A stretch of 64,000 nucleotides of DNA from Hsuehochloa calcarea (taxonomy: Eukaryota; Streptophyta; Magnoliopsida; Poales; Poaceae), in the NCBI GenBank assembly GCA_036346395.1, contig CM070594.1, positions 25,577,385 to 25,641,384 of the forward strand, in the 5' to 3' direction. Made by a program: the position numbers and the translations under genes. Position 1 is the first letter of the stretch; each line of letters opens with the position of its first letter. The notes beneath the pieces were generated by a model. It saw nothing but the letters and a program-made list of their open reading frames with translations. It had not been told where the DNA came from and did not search any database. Shown here one piece after another: positions 1-10,828 of the stretch.

Positions 1-329
1 CGATGCCAAAGAATGGTGCAGTCGGTGGAAGTGGTAACAACTTTTGGTGTGGTAGGCCAGAGAGGATAGAGCTCGCCCAAACTATTGTACCTGAGAATTT
101 CACTCTTGGTCCGAAGATCCTTCACAGAAGAGCCATGATGGCCAAATTCAACAACACAATTATTATCAGTTGTAAATTGATAAATGAACACAAGATTTTT
201 AATCAAGTGAGGAGTGACAAGGACATTTTGAAGGTAAAGAGGGCGAGTGTGAGAAGACAGGATGCATTGGCCGCTGCTAGTGACAGGAAGAGTGTGACCA
301 TTGCCAACCATGATGTGGGAGGAGGAAGG
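1..329 (-). pseudogene. Ty1/copia polyprotein fragment, GAG-pre-integrase part
   Basis: Read on the minus strand from about 329 to the window edge, one frame stays open for about 108 codons. It has the order expected just before a copia integrase: a 'VGNGHTLPVTSSG' segment (end of the protease region), then 'NVLVTPHLIKNLV', 'FTTDNNCVVEFGHHG' and 'SSVKDLRTKSEILR', finishing at 'LYPLWPT'. This is the stretch between protease and integrase in copia polyproteins. Near 345 the reading continues only after a frameshift, so the upstream part is broken. The integrase would lie to the left of the window. The call rests on motif order; the copia lineage is not assigned. Confidence 0.72.
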
Positions 330-1473
330 AGGGACACGGGAGATGGTGGTGTGTTTAGCAGAACATGTTCTCGATCGTCGTCCAGACGGTGATGGCAGTA
401 GTGGAAGGCTCCATGACGGTGTTGAGGATCTCGAGAGAGATAGATCCGTAAAGCCAAGAGAGCACGGTGGAGTCGCGACGCTTCCAATCATGAGAACAAG
501 GGTTCAGCGGCTGCCTTCTTGCCCATCCCATGATGCCATCTTCCTTTGTTTCATCTTACATGTATACCAATTGTAACACCGTACCACTTTGTCTTGTCTA
601 ATTAGCCAAGTGAGTTACTTAGTAACTTGCAGTTCAGTTGGCACATTGAAGTATATCTTCCAGTATATGAGACCCAAAATAGAAATAAACTCAATAGTAT
701 ATTTTTCAGACATACAAAATATATATAGCTCAAACTACAGATTGTGGCAGCAGCCATACCATCTTCTGCTTCTGCGGAACAAGAACTTGCACATGCTTTT
801 GTCAACTCCAGCGATGGTCTCACTATACGTGACGACTATGTAAGAACAATGAGACGATCGATACGAGTACTCGTGCTTTGCTGGAGCATGGTCAAAAATG
901 CGAGAGGCTGCATGCTAAGCACAAAAGCTCACACAAACTGATGCTTGGCTGGCGTATACCGAGTCATTGACTGCATGTTAGGTGCAGTGGGAACAAAAAA
1001 AGCGTTGAATGCTCGTGTTGTTCGACTTGTTCTCCGGGGGATGTTTAGACTGATCCATTTCACTAACTTTTGTAGTTTTGCTACTTCCTCCGGACATTGT
1101 CAAACAAATAACTACACATTTAGACTGAACAATCTATAGTAACTTGTAATTAACCCAACCGTGTTGATGAGCACCATGGAGGATATGAAAAGCATATAGT
1201 GCATAGCTCACTCAAACAATCTTCTCTCTGGTCTCCCTTATATCTCTGCGAGTCCAGATGTTGAGATGGATCGATCAACATGGTGTAGACTACATCACAA
1301 ATGCTCCTACATGCAGGCAGAGAAGAAGCCAAACAACCTAGTACGTGTGAGGTTAATTACGGCAAGTACTCACTTAGGTTCCGCGGGAGCGTGGCAATAG
1401 AGTTTGATTGTGCTGCATTCTTAATGGATAAGTTATTACAATTTAATGTTTCTTTGTGTTGTCCAAAAAAAAG
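330..1473. other. No convincing gene; decayed copia upstream part then AT-rich DNA
   Basis: From 330 to about 540 the minus strand carries what looks like frameshifted copia sequence upstream of the fragment at the window edge. From about 560 to 1473 I see short, overlapping reading frames with no recognisable motif and no terminal repeats I could pair. Confidence 0.4.
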
Positions 1474-1957
1474 GACTGATTTTCGCAAAAACTCACCCAC
1501 AAATCAACGAGTTTGAACTCAATCGCATCTCAAATTTTGTCAAGTTTTATGTGGATGCAAATCCCCACCCATAGTCTATTGACTAGCTGATGTGGCACTT
1601 GCGTGACATTTCAGCGTGAACCTGTTTATAACAACACACCCTAATAAGTCATCTCAAACACCCAGACCCGAAGCTCAATTTTCTACTAGTTTGGGCGACT
1701 CATGGCGATGCGGCTAGGGTTGGAGATGATAGTCACCACGCGTTTCGGATTTGGGTGGGGGAGATGGGTGCTCTGTTATAAAGGGGTATACGCTGGAATG
1801 TGACGCAAATTCCATATCGGATGGTTAGCTAGTCAACTGACCTTGGGTGGATATTTGAAACCACATAAAGCTTGCAGGTGCGTGACCGACGAAATTCGAG
1901 ATGTGGGTGAGTTTATAACAAATTATCCAACTTGTAGGTGCGTTTTTGCAAAAATCC
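1474..1957. mobile_element. Putative Mutator-like MITE
   Basis: The left end reads 'gattttcgcaaaaactcacc' and the reverse complement of the right end reads 'gatttttgcaaaaacgcacc', so the outer 20 bp differ at only a few positions. Weaker inverted similarity runs further in: 'catctcaaatttt' against 'catctcgaatttc', and 'ttttatgtgg' against 'ctttatgtgg'. Long, fading inverted ends around about 480 bp of non-coding DNA fit a non-autonomous Mutator-like element. The flanks are A-rich (ccaaaaaaa / ccaaaaaca), so the expected 9-bp target duplication cannot be read cleanly. Confidence 0.5.
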
Positions 1958-2279
1958 CAAAAACATATTATGATCTAGTTCAAGAATCCTTTCAATTCGT
2001 ACGTCATCCTAGAAAGAAAATAATTCCATCCAAACAAGCTGAATTCTTCTCTGGTTCGACCTCTTCTCTGAGTTATGTTTAGCTGGTCAAGACTAATGTG
2101 TTCCTCTTAGTTACTCCCTTGGTGAATTTGTCAACAAAGAGGACAAACAGACAATATTTCCTAGCTTCATCATCTTAACTCTGTGCAACAGTCTAAAAAG
2201 TCCAACAAAACGTGAGCGGTATTGAATTTTTATTGAAAGAGGCGAAAAGTGAGGTGACTTCAGCATCGGTTACCCATTT
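1958..2279. other. Intergenic, nothing recognised
   Basis: About 320 bp between the MITE-like element and the LTR at 2280. No coding frame or repeat structure is evident. Confidence 0.4.
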
Positions 2280-2549
2280 TGTTGAGATAGGTTATCCGAA
2301 TTTCTAATACAGCTGTATTCAAATATGCTTTATTAGCGGATAAGTTTCATATTTGGACGGTAAGTCATTTTACCCCTTTATATACCCCTTGTATGCCGCA
2401 TAGGGAGGGAGGACACTTCATTGTAATCCCCTGCAGTTCGTAAACACTCTTCATAGAGTAATCATCGCCGGTTGTCAACCGTAGTTTTTTTTCCTAAAAG
2501 GGGTTTTCAAGTAAAAATTCGTATCTTTTTTGTCCCTATTTTTCTAAAA
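2280..2549 (+). repeat. 5' LTR of copia-1
   Basis: The segment begins TGTTGAGATAGG, contains a TATA-like stretch (ttatataccccttg) and a 'cattgtaatccc' block, and ends just before a tRNA-Met type primer site. It aligns along its length with the LTR at 20609-20896: shared blocks include 'attagcggata', 'attgtaatccc', 'atcatcgccggttg' and 'ccgtagtttttttt'. It is therefore the 5' LTR of an older member of the same copia family. The 3' LTR is missing. Confidence 0.75.
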
Positions 2550-2551
2550 AG

Positions 2552-2563
2552 TGGTATCAGAGC
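2552..2563 (+). other. Primer binding site of copia-1 (tRNA-iMet type)
   Basis: The sequence tggtatcagagc, complementary to the 3' end of initiator tRNA-Met, lies directly after the LTR end. It fixes the LTR boundary and the element's plus orientation. Confidence 0.8.
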
Positions 2564-2681
2564 ACATAATTTTATAATTTTAGAAGAGATACGGAGAAAA
2601 AAATAGATCTATTATGGCGCCACGTCGTCCTTCAAGCGGCGCCAACATATCAATTTCGCTGCTGGCTTCTTGCGTTGGCTC

Positions 2682-2964
2682 TGTTGAGTAACCGTCGCTG
2701 GCGAGTCCAGTCCGAACGGGTACCTCGTATACAATGATCAGAATCGTAAGAACGATGAAGAACACAAGAACACAACAATAGAATGAACACAGAGATATGC
2801 GGGACTTCAGGGTCTGCTTTATTCCTTCGGAACAATCAGGGTTACAATGAGAGGGGGGTGACCCTCTATTTATAGACTACGGGATGAGGAGTTCAACTGG
2901 CGGGACTCTCGGGGTCCTGGCTCAGTCTTGGGCCAGACTCTCAGTCCCGGCCCGTTTCTTAACA
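2682..2964 (-). repeat. 3' LTR of the nested minus copia
   Basis: On the minus strand it runs from TGTTAAGAAACGGG at 2964 to ggttactcaaca at 2682. It matches 9225-9504 with few differences. The purine tract 'caaggggag' lies just before it on the minus strand. Confidence 0.85.
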
Positions 2965-3239
2965 CTCCCCTTGAACACTCATCCAACATGTTCATGTCTC
3001 GTCAAAACTCCATAAAAACCCAGTGGGTAAAATTTGGAGAAAGAGTACATGTCATGCGTTATATTTGTGTTGCACGAATTGCCTCATTAAAAACCTTAGC
3101 CGAGAAACTTCAGGAAAACTCGTCAAGGGAAAAAGAGTACAATCCACCCTGCTTTATTTAATCTCCAGGATTTATTCTTTGGGTACTTGATCTTCGTGAT
3201 CAAGATTCAATAATGAGTTCATGAAGATTCTCCCCCTGA

Positions 3240-3720
3240 ATTCTGCACTTGTCTAAGTCTTATCATTCCAATTCCACGTATGCATCTTTCAAAACTAGAC
3301 GCTAGAAGTGACTTAGTGAATAAATCGCAAGATTTTCACATGACTTAGTATCACGAGACTTTAATTTCGTCCATCTTTTGCATTTCGTGAGCATAGAAGA
3401 ACTTGGGATTGATATGCTTTGTAAGGGGACTCTTCACATAACCCATTTACTCTTGTGCGACGCAAGCTGTATTATCTTTATAGATAATAGTGGGGGTTTG
3501 CACGGTATTCAATCCACATGACTGCTAGATGTGGTGAATCATCCATGAAGCCAAGCACATTCTTGTGAGGCCTAAATGCAGTGCTATGATTTGTGAGTGG
3601 TTCGTCAAGTCGATACAAGACTTTGCTTAGACGATTTTCACGAATTACAGCCCACCACATAGGAATACATAGCCTGTTTATGACTTGGTTGTATGTGGGT
3701 CCGACAGGAACCCAACATCT
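3240..3720 (-). pseudogene. Copia RNase H and C-terminus (nested element)
   Basis: Minus-strand translation shows the C-terminal RNase H pattern of copia elements: 'ASQECAWLHG', 'IKDNTACVAQE', 'KSPLTKHINPKFFYAHEMQ', then 'LFTKSLLASSFERCIRGIGM', followed downstream by a purine-rich run (cagggggagaa) near 3225-3236. RNase H removes the RNA strand during reverse transcription. Several in-frame stops and at least one frameshift separate these blocks, so no functional protein is encoded. Confidence 0.75.
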
Positions 3721-3799
3721 GCATAGTCATTCATACACAAGTCTTGGTTCTTTCTGTAGAATAGACTAAGTTCTTTGCTTTCTTGGAGGTAACGGAAGA

Positions 3800-4570
3800 T
3801 GTCCATTATTTTCTGCCAATGCCTTTGGTAGGTTCTGTACTATACCTTACTAATAGATTTACGACAAATGCAATGCCTGATCTATTACAGTTTGCTAAAA
3901 CATAAGTGCTCCTCTGCACTCGTGTATGGGAATTTTGGTCCTGTGACTTCCTCCCCTCTTCTTTAGATGCAGACGGGTCCTTGTCTTGCTGCAAGGATCT
4001 CCGACCATCGGCACTTTCGAAGGATATGCCTTTTCAAAGCCGAACCTTTTTCAATACTTTCTGAGTGTAGGTTGGCTGATGTACTAGAATCTCTTCCGGG
4101 ATATGCTCAAGCTGCAAGCCTAGGCAGTATTTGGTTTGATCCAAATCTTTTATTTTGAACTCTGACTCCAGGTAAGAGCTTGCTTTCTTAATACCTTCTA
4201 AGGTTCCAATGATATTCAGATCATCTTCATACACTGAGATTTATACAAAATCCATCCAGGATCGTTGTATAAATACGAGGATAATTCTCATTGTTCGTGT
4301 AGCCTTTCTTGCATAGAAAGTCGCTTCGAGCGATTATACCACATTCTGCCTGATTGCTTCAGTCCATACAGTGACTTTCTGAGTTGCACACTCATAGATT
4401 TCTATTTGCTCTATCTTGGTTCGGGACAGGGATACATTCAGGTATCTTCATATAAATGTCCGAAGCCAAATTTTCATAAAGGTATGCAGTTACCACATCC
4501 ATCAATTTCACTTCTAACTTCAAATTCACTGCCATTGAGATAAATATCTAAAGGTAATTCCGCCCATGAC
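3800..4570 (-). pseudogene. Copia reverse transcriptase (nested element)
   Basis: Two blocks identify reverse transcriptase on the minus strand. Around 4300-4400 is 'RKSLYGLKQSGRMWYNR', and at 4034-4234 is 'YEDDLNIIG' followed by 'YLESEFKIKDL' and 'KYCLGLQLEHIPEEILVHQ'. The catalytic box reads Y-E-D-D where copia enzymes normally have Y-V-D-D. Stops and frameshifts occur between the blocks. This is the polymerase part of the nested element and is not expected to be active. Confidence 0.8.
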
Positions 4571-5699
4571 CGGGGAATAGGTTTCTTCATAACAATCTCT
4601 CGGACGTTGAGTGAAACCTTGTGCAACGAGCCTTGCTTCTTTCATTTCTCTTTCGAACAAATACCCACTTATGTCCTACATGGTGCACATGGGGAGGTGT
4701 CCGGCTTACAGGCCCAAACACCTCTCTTTTATTCAGAGAGAACGATTCAGTTTCTATTGCCTTCTTCCAATCTTCTCAATCTGACCTTTTCTTATATTCA
4801 ACGAGCGATGCGAGCTCTGGATCAAGATTGATGATTGTGACAATTTTCTTTGCAACATTGGTCGTTGGCTTATTCATAGATTCTCCCAAGATCATAAAGT
4901 TTATAGCTATGTCTTCAAGGCGATATTTCTAATGCTTCTATTTGCTTACCGCTACTTTCAATTGCGGGGCAAGTCCTTTAGTTTTTGGCTCCGATGTGCG
5001 CACACATCCATGCCGATGTATCCCTTCATGAGGATGTTCAATTATAGTATGCCTTTTCTCGAAGGTTCCATATGGTGCGTGTCTCAACCGCTCCCCTTAC
5101 AGTTACGAGTATTTTGGTGATCGGTGTGTCAAGTCCTTCTTATCCTTTTCACCAGCGCCCCGGTTACATTTCGGATTCGAGGGCGGAGTTCTCGCCCTTC
5201 GAGGCCTTAGGACGGGATTAGGGATACCTTCATCGGTATTTCAACCCTCTCCGGTGCATTGCGTACAGGCATATGCGACTTGGTCACGCTCTTCAAATCA
5301 CTAAAGTGGTTAGGCAGTTGATTCGCTAATGCTTGCAAATCAATTATCTTCGGATCGCAATTGTCTTCTAGACTTCAATTGTCTTCTAAACTTCTCTATT
5401 TGCTTCACTAGTGCGCGGGTCATATGCATGGATTTCAAATATCTTCTAGACTTCAATTGTCTTCGGACTTCTCTATTTCGACATTTTACATCAAGGGTTG
5501 ATTTCTCCCTAATGATGAGAAATAATTCTCATCTAATATGCTATCAGCGAAGCGGGCTGCATGCAAATCTCTAGTCGTGGGGTCCAAATACGATTATGGA
5601 TGTTGTCTCATAACCAACGATATCCCATTTTTAGAGAGTGCCCATTTCAGTTTCTTTGTGGTGGTGGTATAGGTACATAAACCTTGCAACCAAACCTTC

Positions 5700-6230
5700 A
5701 AAGATGAGAAATTTTCAAGTGTTGACCTTGCGCTAGTTGCATAGGTGAATGGATGTTATATGTCGGTGGTCTAAAATTGATGAGAGTTGTCGTGCAGATC
5801 GTGTGTCCCCAACATGTAGTTGGTAAATAACAATTTCGCTAGTACATTCGGGTGTGGACATGCGATACGGATGCTCAATTTTAATTCTCATTTTCACACA
5901 ATAATCATCATATGCCCTTGAAGTATATTCCCCGGCGTTGTCCATTCTCGTGGACTTCACATGATGATAAGGGAAATTATTCTTAATGTTAATTATCTAC
6001 GAGATTAGCTTTGCAGAAGCGGGGTTTCTCGTAGACATTAAACAAACGTCGACCGTTCGAGGAAGCATCGATAAGCACCATAAAATACCTAAATGACCCT
6101 TACAGGGCTGTTTAGGACCGCAAATGTCTCCTCGATACGGTCCGAAATGCAGGATTTCGTCCTTTACTTTGAGTAGAGGGTCTAGTAGTCGATTTCCGAT
6201 GGTACATGCAGGCACACAAAATCTTCAAGA
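5700..6230 (-). pseudogene. Copia integrase core (nested element)
   Basis: The minus strand encodes two parts of a copia integrase core in different frames. At 5997-6215 are 'FGPYRGDICGP' and 'VCLMSTRNPASAKLIS', which carries the first catalytic Asp. At 5733-5960 is 'MKSTRMDNAGEYTSRAYDDYC', which carries the second Asp (MDNAGE). Integrase inserts the cDNA into host DNA. The frames do not join, so the gene is dead. Confidence 0.72.
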
Positions 6231-7229
6231 TTCGGAAGTTCTTTAAATTGACACTATGTCCTCGTGAATTGTTAATTATATTTCTCATCATCCTAAGACC
6301 TGAGTGACATAATCTATCATGCCAGAGATAGAAGAGGTTTAGAGCTTCTAAATATAGTTTTCAGGGCAGTATAGGCTGCAGATGCCTTAATATTAGTGTA
6401 GTATAGTCCATTTTTAAATGAAGGAAGTCGTTCTAATACCATTTTTTTTCGTCACGCTTTGTAATGAGCAGGTATTCCTTACCATGCTCTTCTTCAGTCT
6501 CTACGTGGAAACCATTAGCGCGAATATCCTTGAGAGTTCTAGTCGATTATGGGCACAACAAGGCTTCTTTAATGACCAAAGTTGTGTCCGTCGGGAGTAT
6601 AATTGTGGCCCTTCCTGAGCCTATTATACATGTATCGCTGCCTGCGATTGTCGTAAGGCTACGAGCATTCTTACTGATCGACTGAAAAATTCCATCTCTC
6701 TCAAGGTGGTATTCATTGTGCCGCTACCTGCTAAGCACACTTCCTCCATAGGGCGCTACATGCGATCTAATATAATGTACTTTATTAATATGTAGCAGAA
6801 AACCAGCAACACATAAAATAAAGTACTTCAGATATTAGAACATAACTTGCTATCATAAATACGGGAAATATAAGTCTTGCAGGACTCATCATAAGAATTT
6901 AATGCTTTGCTCTTCTATAGTCTACAACCATTATTCAAAGTTTCATCACAATCATAAAATGCAAGTGACTGTAAAAGGATCTAAGTGCAATGCGTGCACT
7001 AGATCGAATCAGCGAAGTATTCAGAAACTTCTGCCTTAATCTGCTATATGGCGATCTTCTCCTCTTGGGAAATTACGGCTGTGGCCGCTGCTATGTCCAA
7101 AGGAGGCATGATGGGGGCTGCTACTAGGCTGTCCTCATCCATAAGTGCAACTAATGGGTGTGGATCTTCCGTGCCTGCAATGGTGAGGTGTGCCTCATGC
7201 TATCCTTTGCCCTTTTCTTAGATCAGAAA

Positions 7230-7610
7230 CACCAATTACGTGCGACTCACGACCTTACCCTTCTTGCCCCTCTCCTTCGTGAGAGGCTTCATTACCTTGT
7301 AGCTACTAGTATTGGCTTCATGGCCAACATTGCTACTAGGTGGTTGTGAGATGTAGTTCTTCCTTAGAACATCATCTTGTGCTTTCGCAATTTTCACGGT
7401 GTCAATTAATGCGGCATACTTCTTGTAGCCATTTTGACAATAATTGCGTGCGGATTGCACCGCATTCGGGTGAAGGTAGAGAGGGTCTTGTCAATCTTCT
7501 GCTCATCCGTGATTATCTTATCACAGAGTTGAAGACTGTACAAATTCTAGCCATGCTGGGCCAACTTTTTCGAACTTCTGGTTCGTGATGCCAGTCATTT
7601 TTTCATATTT
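7230..7610 (-). pseudogene. Copia gag (nested element)
   Basis: Minus-strand sequence near 7600 encodes 'MTGITNQKFEKVGPAWLEF', a typical gag start in this type of monocot copia element. It continues in shifted frames through 'KIDKTLSTFTRM' and at 7236-7460 'QNGYKKYAALIDTVKIAKAQDDVLRKN'. Gag forms the particle in the cytoplasm. Frameshifts prevent one continuous product. Just upstream, near 7640-7720, a second ATG starts a 27-codon frame whose first codons resemble this gag start. Confidence 0.6.
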
Positions 7611-8099
7611 ATGCAAAACAATTCATAGGGTTACTGCTGGTAATTTACATAAAATGGTTGAAAATTCTCATAATGCTCTTCGAACTCCCAGTTCGTGATT
7701 CCGTATTTTTCCATGCATTTTCATAATTTACTGCTATTTTCAGTGATTAAAAGCAATATGAATAATCACAAATAATCAAAACAGTAAATACAATAAATAA
7801 ATTGCATAGAAATAATAATGACAAGGTAAAATATGCTTCAAATGCAAAAACCGATTCAAAATTTGAATTCCCGAGGCCCTTTTCTGCTGGAATATGAATT
7901 TTGGCGATTCGCAATTTCCAGGGGCTAAAACGTGAAAAATTCAGTTCTGAGAAATTTTTCGTGCGATTTACGGAAAAACCAAGGGCCTTTTTGCAAAATA
8001 GCCATTTTTTTCTTTTCCCTTTTTTTTCTTGCCGTTCGGTTTATATGGGCGACCTAAAAGGCGGCTGTTTGCGAGATAAGAACTCGGGGTAGGGTTTCC

Positions 8100-8920
8100 C
8101 TACCCCGAAGTCTCTCTCGGTGGCGGCTCCTTGGGAGCCGCCGCAACCGGGCGATGGAGCCCCGCCGCGGGGCTCCGGCGATGCGCTCGAGCGCCCGGCC
8201 GGCGCTCGAGCGGCCGGTCGGCGAGTAGGCGGCCGGGGGCAGGCGGGGCGGCGGCGGTCGGGCACACTGGCCAGCGGCGGTTGGCCGGCGAAGGCGGCGC
8301 TCGGCGGAGCGGCTCCGGGCCGACGACGGCAGCTCGCGCTCAGCGGTGGCGCCCGCGCGGCCGTTGCGGTTTGGTCGAGGCGGCGGCCGGCCATGAGTGC
8401 CGGCGCTGGCCGGGCCGAGGCGAGCTCAAGCGGCGCTGATCGGGCGCAACATGGCGGCCGTGGCGGTGGCGGTGCTACTGCGGCGGCGCTTCCTCTCTTC
8501 CCTTTTTTTCTTTGAGTATGGTAGCGGCGCGCGGCGCCAGCGCTCGGCTGCGGCTTGGCCGTGGGGGCTCATTGCGGACCGGAGGCCGTGAGGGAAAAAT
8601 CGTGTCGGGCAACACGCCGTCCCGGCGGGAGGCGCTTCTAGCGGCCGAGGCGGCTTCAGCGGTGGAGGCGCGCCGGATTCCTCCCTTCGTGATTTTGCAC
8701 CGGAGATGGAGGGTCACCGCTAGCCGGTGGGGTTTGGCGCCGCATCTGGCGGCTTCAAGCCGCGGCGCGATCCAGCCGTCCCCTCCACCCTTCTTTTTTT
8801 CTCGTGATGTGCTTGGCGGCCGCTAGCCGGAGGTGGGGATGCCGCCATTGCCTGCGGGGTTGGGAATGCGGCCGGTGAGGTTGGCTCGGCCGCCGAGTCT
8901 TTGCCGGGTTGCCGTGCGGC
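8100..8920. other. GC-rich block in the leader of the nested copia
   Basis: This segment is strikingly GC-rich (runs such as 'ggccgggggcaggcggggcg') between AT-rich flanks. It contains long overlapping reading frames on both strands that encode only Ala, Arg, Gly and Pro-rich sequence. It lies in the 1.6 kb between the primer site and gag, so it is most simply part of the element's leader. A captured host exon or CpG-rich promoter is possible but has no positive support. Confidence 0.5.
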
Positions 8921-9204
8921 CCTTTTCTTTATTTATTCTTGTAAATTACTATTTACATATAATTACAATTCAAACATAATTACTGTTTATGCAATAATCT
9001 GCGATGCAATCAACATCCGATCTTTCAGGCAATCCACCGATCGGCAATGTGCCGGCGACTTCAAGTCTGTTCGCGGTAGATTAGAACGGATTTGCACCGC
9101 AGAGAACCAATCTAGAAAGCCAAATTTGCAGAATTGAAAAGCAATCTAGAAAAACGATTCAATCTACGAGTGTCGCCGACTGCTGATTACTTCGATGCGA
9201 GGAG

Positions 9205-9224
9205 AGTCGATCGTCTCGATAACG
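9205..9224 (-). other. Primer binding site region of the nested minus copia
   Basis: On the minus strand the LTR ends in ctcaaca and is followed by cgttatcgagacgatcg. This differs from the iMet type but resembles the 'cgttatcagcacga'-like primer sites of some grass copia elements. The tRNA is not assigned with certainty. Confidence 0.45.
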
Positions 9225-9504
9225 TGTTGAGTAACCGTCATTTGGCGAGTCAAATCGACGGGTACCTCGTATACAATGATCAATCGTAAGAACGATGAAG
9301 AACACAAGAACACAACAATAGAATGAACACAGAGATATGCGGGACTTCAGGGTCTGCTTTATTCCTTCGGAACAATCGGGGTTACAATGAGAGGGGGGTG
9401 ACCCTCTATTTATAGACTACGGGATGAAGAGTTCAACTGGCTAGGACTCTCGGGTCCTGGCTCAGATCTTGGGCCAGACTCTCGCAGTCTGGGCCCGGTT
9501 TTAA
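9225..9504 (-). repeat. 5' LTR of the nested minus copia
   Basis: It matches 2682-2964, with small indels near the start (catttggcgagtcaaatcgacg) and close to the right end. The final CA-complement expected at the right edge is missing, so the boundary near 9504 is approximate. Confidence 0.82.
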
Positions 9505-10063
9505 TGAGCTCCACGCATCGCCCTTCGTCGCAGAGTGCGAACGCGTCAATACAGCGTGGGAAGAAATCAGCCGCAGCCAACACATTGAACCGCCTCGGTC
9601 CGTGCGGCGCGTGCATCAAAGCCTATGTCCGCCAACCTCGGTCAAGCAAAGAACAAGACTGCTCCACACATCGCTCGATCCACAAGCTCGGTTCAACAGC
9701 CTTCACGCCATGCTCCTTGGTCCAAGCGCAAGCAATCAAAGTAGCAAAAGGAAAAACAAAAGCAAGAGCAAAGACAAGGCAATTCATATGGAGCAACATC
9801 TCGGGACAAGAAAAGATCCAAGAAGACAAAGTTTACCGGAAGATTCCTTTCCCTTTTTTATTTCAATAAATCTCACTCCAAGTTTCCTGTTGATTCGTGG
9901 AGTTTATCAATTCCGTCGTTTTTTTTTTGTTTTGTCCACCCAAGACGAGCACCAGGAGATTAAAAATCTTTGATTCGCGTATAAAAAAGGTGTATCAAAG
10001 ATGTCGTGTTTTTTTTACTAGATTTACACATATCAGTACCAGCAATTTTATTATTTATTCCTC
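9505..10063 (+). other. Leader of copia-1, second part
   Basis: Non-coding leader resuming after the nested insertion. The stretch 9955-10063 aligns with 21490-21606 in copia-2 (shared 'tctttgattcgc', 'tttacacatatcagtaccag'), which shows that the two flanks of the nested element belong to one copia-1 copy. Confidence 0.65.
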
Positions 10064-10826
10064 ATGGCGACTTTGAAGTATGATCTTCCACTCCTGATTT
10101 GAGATACAAGATTTTCGCTGTGGCAAGTCAAGACGAATGCTATGCTAGCACAGATGGATTTGGATGATGCATTGGAAGGTTTTGAGAAACAACCTACCGC
10201 ATGAACCGCAGATGAGAAGTGTAAAGACCGTAAGGCTTTATCTCAGATTCACCTTCATTTATCAAATGATATTTTACAGGAGGTTTTTGAAGCAGAAGAC
10301 ATCTGCTGCATTATGGCTGAAGCTGGAACAATTTTGAATGACAAATGATCTCACCGGCAAGAAGCATCTTAAGTGGAAATTGTACTCTCACAAATTGCAA
10401 GAAGGAGAATCCGCGCTTGATCATCTTTTGGTGTTTAGGGAGATCGTTGAACTCGCAAGGACAAGGCTTGTTTGTTCGTGGCAGGCAAAAGGAGAAGAAC
10501 TCAAACAATGGATCTCGAGACAAAAAGTTCGAACGGCTACAAGAACCGGTCGAAATCAAGAGGTAAGTACAACTCGTGCAAATATTGCAAGAAAAGTGGA
10601 CACGACATCTCTGAATGCTGGAAGCTACAGAATAAAGAAAAAAGAGATGGCTATTATAAGTAACAAGGTAACCAGATGATGAAGGTAAAGGCTCCCTTGT
10701 TGCTGATGCAAGTTATGATGGAGAAATTCCTGTTGCCTATGCTGGATGTGCTAAGACCAATGATGAATAGATTCTTAATTCTGCTTGTATCTTTCATATG
10801 TGTCCTAATAGGAACTAGTTTGCTCC
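10064..10826 (+). pseudogene. Copia-1 gag and start of protease
   Basis: It starts with 'MATLKYDLPLL' at 10064 and aligns throughout with the gag of copia-2 at 21607: 'AQMDLDDALEGFEKQP', 'LSQIHLHLSNDILQ' and 'SHKLQEGESALDHLLVF'. A complete zinc knuckle, 'CKYCKKSGHDISEC' (C-X2-C-X4-H-X4-C), lies near 10577-10620. In-frame stops occur close to the start and at 'QPTA*TADEK', and there are frameshifts and an internal deletion relative to copia-2. The protease region follows from 10676 and is cut at about 10826 by LTR sequence of a different element. Gag would package the RNA; this copy cannot. Confidence 0.8.
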
Positions 10827-10828
10827 TC

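Larger units (their letters stand above)
2682..9504 (-). mobile_element. Nested minus-strand Ty1/copia retrotransposon
   Basis: Two near-identical direct repeats (2682-2964 and 9225-9504) bound about 6.3 kb that encodes copia domains in minus-strand order from right to left: gag, integrase, reverse transcriptase, RNase H. A purine tract (caaggggag) precedes the 3' LTR and a primer-site-like sequence follows the 5' LTR. It sits in the leader of copia-1, between 'gcgttggctc' and 'gagctccacg'. I found no clean 5-bp target duplication, and the outer bases of the right LTR appear trimmed. All coding parts hold stops and frameshifts, so it could move only with help. The high LTR identity (for example the block starting 'gaagaacacaagaacac') suggests a fairly recent insertion. 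Confidence 0.85.

Noticed and set aside
5329..5574. Plus-strand frame with repeated 'LLDFNCLL'
   Set aside because: A short internal repeat (cttctagacttcaattg type) in the antisense of a dead copia element; not coding on this strand.
8041..8826. Long overlapping reading frames in the GC-rich block
   Set aside because: Open on both strands with only Ala/Arg/Gly/Pro-rich products and no motif; a consequence of GC content.
9504..9973. Plus-strand frames of about 120 codons at 9.5-9.97 kb
   Set aside because: They lie in the copia-1 leader, overlap one another in different frames and show no domain.
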